DNA of 8,921 nt from Planctomycetaceae bacterium (GTDB lineage: Bacteria; Planctomycetota; Planctomycetia; Pirellulales; Thermoguttaceae): NCBI GenBank assembly GCA_031283825.1, contig JAITAZ010000153.1:1-8921 (forward strand). Reading direction: 5' to 3'. How positions within the stretch are numbered: position 1 is the first letter of the stretch; each line of letters opens with the position of its first letter. Below, piece by piece: positions 5,854 to 8,921 of the stretch. The notes beneath the pieces were generated by a model. That model had not been told where the DNA came from and searched no databases. It saw only the letters and a program-made list of their open reading frames with translations. A program made the position numbers and the translations under genes.

Positions 5854-7101
5854 TTACTCGCCTAATAGAATATCGTTTTGAGTTTTTTGTATTACTATAT
5901 TTTCGAGTTTTCCTGTTTCGTGTTTTGAAGTTGTTTTTACTTGTAAATATCTGTCAGTTGTTCCTGTTTGAGAGGTCTCAAATAATACCGAAACTTGTTT
6001 GCCTATAAACGATTTTGCATAGTCTATTCTTAATTTCTCCGCTATTTCTGATAAATATTGCACGCGATCAAGCGTTATTCTTGGCGGAATCTTGTCTTTA
6101 AAACTTGCCGCCTCCGTTCCTCGTCTCGGACTATAACGAAATATATGAACTTTCGAAAAACATAATCGCCGAATCATCTCGCATGTCTTTTCAAATTGAA
6201 TATCTGTTTCGCCCGGAAATCCAACTATCACGTCAGTTGTCAACGCTAAGCGATCAAATAACGATAACAGCCGCTCGCAACGACTAATATACTCGCCGCT
6301 TGTCAAACGTCGGCGCATCCGCGTTAAAACTTCGTCGCTACCGCTTTGCATCGGAAGATGTAAATGAGGACAAATTTTCACGGAATTATTCAACATCAAA
6401 TTGATTAAATCGTCCGAAACCTCCGACGCCTCTAAACTCGATAAACGTAATCGAAAATTCCCCTCGACCTTAATTGTCCGTTCAACCAAATTTGAAAGAT
6501 TACGACAACCATTAACGTCAACCAATCCAGATTCAATTAAATCCGCGCCATAATGACCAAGATGAATTCCTGTCAACACAATCTCGCAATAACCATTACT
6601 TGCAAGACAATAAATCTCCGACAAGATATCGTCAACCGACCTGCTCCGAAGAACAGAACGAACCTTCGGAATTATACAATAAGAACAACCAACTCTACAC
6701 CCGTCCTGAACTTTTACATAAGCCCGATGACGTCCGCTAAATGAAGTTATTCCCAAAGGCAATTCCCGTAATCCTCTGTTTTTCAAGAAATTTGCCGCCC
6801 ATTCAATATCGGTTGCGACAGACGTTATTCCTTCTATCTGATTAAATTGACTCGAATCGCGTCTTGCCGAACAACCAAAGACAATTACTTCAGCGCCGCG
6901 ATTTTCTCGAATCAAACGTCTAACTAATTTCCGCCCTTTTGCCTCGCTCTCTGCCGTTACTGCGCAAGTATTCAAAAACACAACGTCCGCAACATCGCCT
7001 TCCGACGACTCAATATATCCAAGCCGAAGTAATCCCTCGCGTAAATACTCTGTTTCATACTGGTTGACCTTGCAACCAAGCGTGTAAAGTTTAAAGAACA
7101 A
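5854..7101 (-). CDS. mtaB: tRNA (N6-threonylcarbamoyladenosine-37) methylthiotransferase MtaB
   Basis: MtaB adds a methylthio group to t6A37 of tRNAs that read ANN codons, using S-adenosylmethionine and two iron-sulfur clusters in the cytosol. The 415 residues are full length. The UPF0004 domain has cluster cysteines C10 (TLGCKVNQYETE), C46 (NTCAVT) and C77 (GCSAR). The radical SAM domain has CRVGCSYC with C135, C139 and C142, then EIVLTGIHLGHYG at 173-185. A TRAM-like tail occupies about 365-415. TLGCKVNQYETE and RAYVKVQDGC separate it from MiaB and RimO. The start appears to be TTG at 7099-7101: an in-frame TGA lies two codons upstream and there is no ATG before the essential C10. No Shine-Dalgarno site is visible. 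Confidence 0.95.
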   Translation of the reverse strand: MFFKLYTLGCKVNQYETEYLREGLLRLGYIESSEGDVADVVFLNTCAVTAESEAKGRKLVRRLIRENRGAEVIVFGCSARRDSSQFNQIEGITSVATDIEWAANFLKNRGLRELPLGITSFSGRHRAYVKVQDGCRVGCSYCIIPKVRSVLRSRSVDDILSEIYCLASNGYCEIVLTGIHLGHYGADLIESGLVDVNGCRNLSNLVERTIKVEGNFRLRLSSLEASEVSDDLINLMLNNSVKICPHLHLPMQSGSDEVLTRMRRRLTSGEYISRCERLLSLFDRLALTTDVIVGFPGETDIQFEKTCEMIRRLCFSKVHIFRYSPRRGTEAASFKDKIPPRITLDRVQYLSEIAEKLRIDYAKSFIGKQVSVLFETSQTGTTDRYLQVKTTSKHETGKLENIVIQKTQNDILLGE

Positions 7102-7328
7102 TTTTCAAAATTTTTTTCAAAGGGAGAATTTATTTAGCAGAGAGAAATAATTTACGTTTGCATTAGCAATAGACAACGTTAACGACGTTAAATGGAATCA
7201 ACGTCTATATATTGTCTGAAATATGATCGATAATAAAATTACATTTTAACGCATCTTCTTTCTGTATTTTATCTCGTTTTGACATTGTTTTTTTGTTTGT
7301 TGCGTTTTTTGATCTTTGTTATTTTAGG

Positions 7329-7356
7329 ATTATAAAAACACGTCTTACTTTGTCAA
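7329..7356 (-). promoter_or_regulatory. Sigma-70-type promoter upstream of mtaB
   Basis: On the minus strand, TTGACA (7351-7356) and TATAAT (7329-7334) are both exact consensus hexamers, separated by 16 bp. Transcription would start near 7322 and run toward mtaB, giving a leader of about 220 nt. It could instead serve a small transcript inside the gap. Confidence 0.6.
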
Positions 7357-7464
7357 TGCGTCTATATTTTTAAGACAACTGTTTACGAACAAATCAAGAT
7401 TAAGAGCTCATGTTACGCGGTATTTGTCCGTTAGTAGGCGTTTATTGTTCAGATAGGCGGTAAT

Positions 7465-7837
7465 AGATCAGGTAGGCGACCGTAGGTTCGCAACCTTTCG
7501 CCGAAAGGTCGCGTTGCCGAAGGCAACGATAAAATGGATTCGACAATAAGGAATCTCTAAAAATTAAATTTTTATTAAAACCGCGTAGCGGTTTCCCAAA
7601 ATAGCGATGGGTAAAAATTCGCTAGAATTTTCACCCATCGAAAAAAAATCGCGTTACGAATTTATTTGCGACGGGTGAAATCGCATTGCGATTTCACCCA
7701 TCGCTATTCTGGAGTTGTCTCTACGGGACAAGGTTGATGTTTTGATTCAAATTAAAATCAATTCAGATTTACCGTCGGCTAACGCCGACGCGACCGTTCG
7801 GCGAAAGGTCGCGAACCTACGGTAGGCAACCTGATCT
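7465..7837. mobile_element. MITE-like non-autonomous element with 49-bp inverted ends
   Basis: The ends 7465-7513 and 7789-7837 are inverted copies that match at 44 of 49 positions. The 373-bp element holds no reading frame but a chain of hairpins: 7493-7509, 7512-7528 (7-bp stem, gaa loop), 7578-7594, 7605-7640 (16-bp stem with one mismatch), 7669-7703 (16-bp stem) and 7773-7790 (7-bp stem). A second copy of its right part lies at 1-199, which shows it is dispersed. No target-site duplication is evident at its flanks. A transposase acting in trans would be needed; none is in the window. Confidence 0.75.
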
Positions 7838-7864
7838 GGGATTGCAATATACTGAATGGTTACG

Positions 7865-8275
7865 TTATTTTTCTTTCAATCGTCCTGTTGGCGGATAGTC
7901 AATTGTAATATCGTATTTCGTTGCTTTGTCAATTTTTATGACCAAACCGCTTGTTTCAGGATTACTGAATTTTGTGTCAACCATTGACACGCCCCGTTCC
8001 CATCCCGCCGTATCGACACTCGTTGAAGTACTTGCCGCAACGCAAACTTTGTATTCTCCGCTCGGAATACCGGAATTGACTGAATCGCCGGATACCTTGT
8101 AAGTTCCATCCGGCTGAATCGGCGCAGAACCAACGTAAGTCTGCGTTGTAAACATTACTGATCCTTGTGTCAGCGGCTGCCCATCGGTATATTTCACCGT
8201 TCCCCAAACGGAGATGTTTTTACTGCACCCAACGCAAAGTAATGTTAAAGCGATTAACAATGTAAATTGTTTCAT
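7865..8275 (-). CDS. Carboxypeptidase-regulatory-like lipoprotein
   Basis: The protein has 136 residues. The N-terminus MKQFTLLIALTLLCVGC is a lipoprotein signal with the acylated Cys at 17; the lipobox CVGC has Cys instead of the usual Leu at -3. The mature part is one beta-sandwich domain starting VWGTVKYTDGQPLTQGSVMF, followed by PDGTYKVSG and IPSGEYKVCV. This is the pattern of small planctomycete carboxypeptidase-regulatory-like lipoproteins. It is predicted to be membrane-anchored and extracytoplasmic. It lies directly downstream of the DUF1559 gene (145-bp gap), a recurring gene pair in this phylum, so a shared operon and cell-surface role are likely but unproven. The ATG start has no Shine-Dalgarno site. 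Confidence 0.9.
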   Translation of the reverse strand: MKQFTLLIALTLLCVGCSKNISVWGTVKYTDGQPLTQGSVMFTTQTYVGSAPIQPDGTYKVSGDSVNSGIPSGEYKVCVAASTSTSVDTAGWERGVSMVDTKFSNPETSGLVIKIDKATKYDITIDYPPTGRLKEK

Positions 8276-8284
8276 TGTAATAAA

Positions 8285-8333
8285 AGGTTAATTAGGTTAA
8301 AAGGTTAAAAAGTTAATAGGTTAAAAAGTTAAA
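8285..8333. repeat. Tandem aggttaaa / 16-bp repeat
   Basis: Repeated aggttaa units of 8 bp, merging into two copies of the 16-bp unit aggttaaaaagttaat or its one-base variant, fill the space just upstream of the lipoprotein start. The repeat sits where the 5' region of the lipoprotein message would be, so copy number might affect its translation. That is inference. Confidence 0.8.
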
Positions 8334-8420
8334 GCCATCAATGCAACGCAACGAAATCGACGAAAACAATCCGTTAATCAGTTACGTTACATTGACGACT
8401 CTTTTTTTACGTTTTTCTTG

Positions 8421-8921
8421 TTACGGTAATGTAGCCGGATTGCCGTCATTGACTACCGCAAGTTTTAGTAAAATTTTATCGCCGGTAAAAACAGCAATCG
8501 TGTTGGAAATAGCACGAACTGAACCATCGCCAATTAGGAAATGACAATTGCCAGGGTGCCACGAACCGAAAGCGTTCTCGTTTCCATCACCGCCCATTAC
8601 ATTTCCCATATTATCGCCGGGACCTCGCCCAAGACGACAACTTGTATCGCCCTGAATGAGCCGATACAATCCATAACCGAATCTTCCGCCATAGCTACTA
8701 TGTGCGACGGTTGTTAAAGCTGTACAGTCTCCCATTTCAAAATTGCTAGTGCTACACTTTCCCATTTTTGCCTGTGTTAAGTGTTTCTCGCCTAGCACTA
8801 ATTGATTGCTTGTTCCGTCAGCCCACCAACTAAAAGTATCACGAGCCGGATAATCCGAACTCTGTCTTGCAATACGCAATGGACTGAAATTACATACTAT
8901 CTTTTTTTCCGTTTCGTCTCC
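8421..8921 (-). CDS. DUF1559 (H-X9-DG) protein, C-terminal part
   Basis: This frame stays open to the window edge, so the gene is cut at its 5' end; 166 codons are visible. The C-terminus carries the prepilin-processing-associated H-X9-DG motif: FGSWHPGNCHFLIGDGSVRAI, with His, nine residues and then Asp-Gly. Upstream lie the DUF1559-type segments RDTFSWWADGTSNQLVLGEKH and GDCTAL. DUF1559 proteins are planctomycete (and related) pseudopilin-like proteins, normally with an N-terminal type IV prepilin methylation segment, which would be outside the window. They occur in many paralogues per genome. An in-frame TTG at 8877-8879 is not a credible start. The stop codon TAA is at 8421-8423. Confidence 0.93.
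   Translation of the reverse strand, partial: GDETEKKIVCNFSPLRIARQSSDYPARDTFSWWADGTSNQLVLGEKHLTQAKMGKCSTSNFEMGDCTALTTVAHSSYGGRFGYGLYRLIQGDTSCRLGRGPGDNMGNVMGGDGNENAFGSWHPGNCHFLIGDGSVRAISNTIAVFTGDKILLKLAVVNDGNPATLP

Larger units (their letters stand above)
7102..7864. other. 763-bp gap with promoter and MITE-like element
   Basis: The half nearer mtaB (7102-7464) is A+T-rich and contains the minus-strand promoter at 7329-7356. It also holds an imperfect hairpin around 7170-7209 and a 26-codon minus-strand ORF (7205-7285) of doubtful status. Three taggcg motifs lie near 7434-7478. The other half is the repeat element at 7465-7837. No RNA gene was recognised. Confidence 0.65.

Noticed and set aside
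7455..7847. Target-site duplication flanking the MITE-like element
   Set aside because: The bases outside the inverted ends (ggtaat on the left, gggatt on the right) do not match.
8421..8879. A complete 152-residue gene starting at TTG 8879
   Set aside because: The frame is open upstream to the window edge, and DUF1559 proteins are much longer with an N-terminal prepilin segment, so this is the C-terminal part of a cut gene.

Overview
The window looks like chromosomal DNA of a low-GC planctomycete. The strongest markers are a DUF1559 protein ending in the H-X9-DG pseudopilin-processing motif, followed by a small carboxypeptidase-regulatory-like lipoprotein. That pairing is typical of Planctomycetes. 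The MoxR/DUF58 pair and the near absence of Shine-Dalgarno sites before annotated starts fit too. I cannot place it below phylum level from sequence alone. All seven genes lie on the minus strand, so transcription runs from high to low coordinates.

Right to left: a 5'-truncated DUF1559 gene (8421 to window edge) and a lipoprotein gene (7865-8275) form a likely secretion/surface pair. A 763-bp gap follows. It holds a 373-bp MITE-like element with 49-bp inverted ends and a consensus sigma-70-type promoter. Next is mtaB (5854-7101), which makes a tRNA methylthiotransferase and is followed by a terminator-like hairpin. Then come a secreted zincin with a LecA-like C-terminal domain (4078-5589) and a PD-(D/E)XK protein of Rpn-like layout (2820-3980). 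Last is a moxR-DUF58 pair (1353-2390 and 194-1192), a chaperone ATPase with its vWA-type partner. The window starts inside a second copy of the MITE-like repeat, which runs into the end of the DUF58 gene and overlaps its stop codon.

The most interesting locus is the Rpn-like gene. It has a nuclease-like N-terminal half, an array of fifteen four-residue QG units encoded by a 12-bp minisatellite, and a small C-terminal domain. An internal ATG just upstream of the repeats is preceded by a textbook AAGGAG with an 8-nt spacer, while none of the annotated gene starts in the window has a comparable site. This matches the gene-within-gene toxin-antitoxin arrangement known for Rpn proteins, where a separately translated C-terminal product blocks the full-length nuclease. 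Seeing it here is inference, but the internal start signal is direct.

The gaps are rich in repeats: two copies of the MITE-like element (about 97% identical where aligned), two long palindromes built from a shared module of about 41 nt, and several 8- to 16-bp tandem repeats. I saw no tRNA, rRNA, CRISPR array or transposase gene of a standard IS family.
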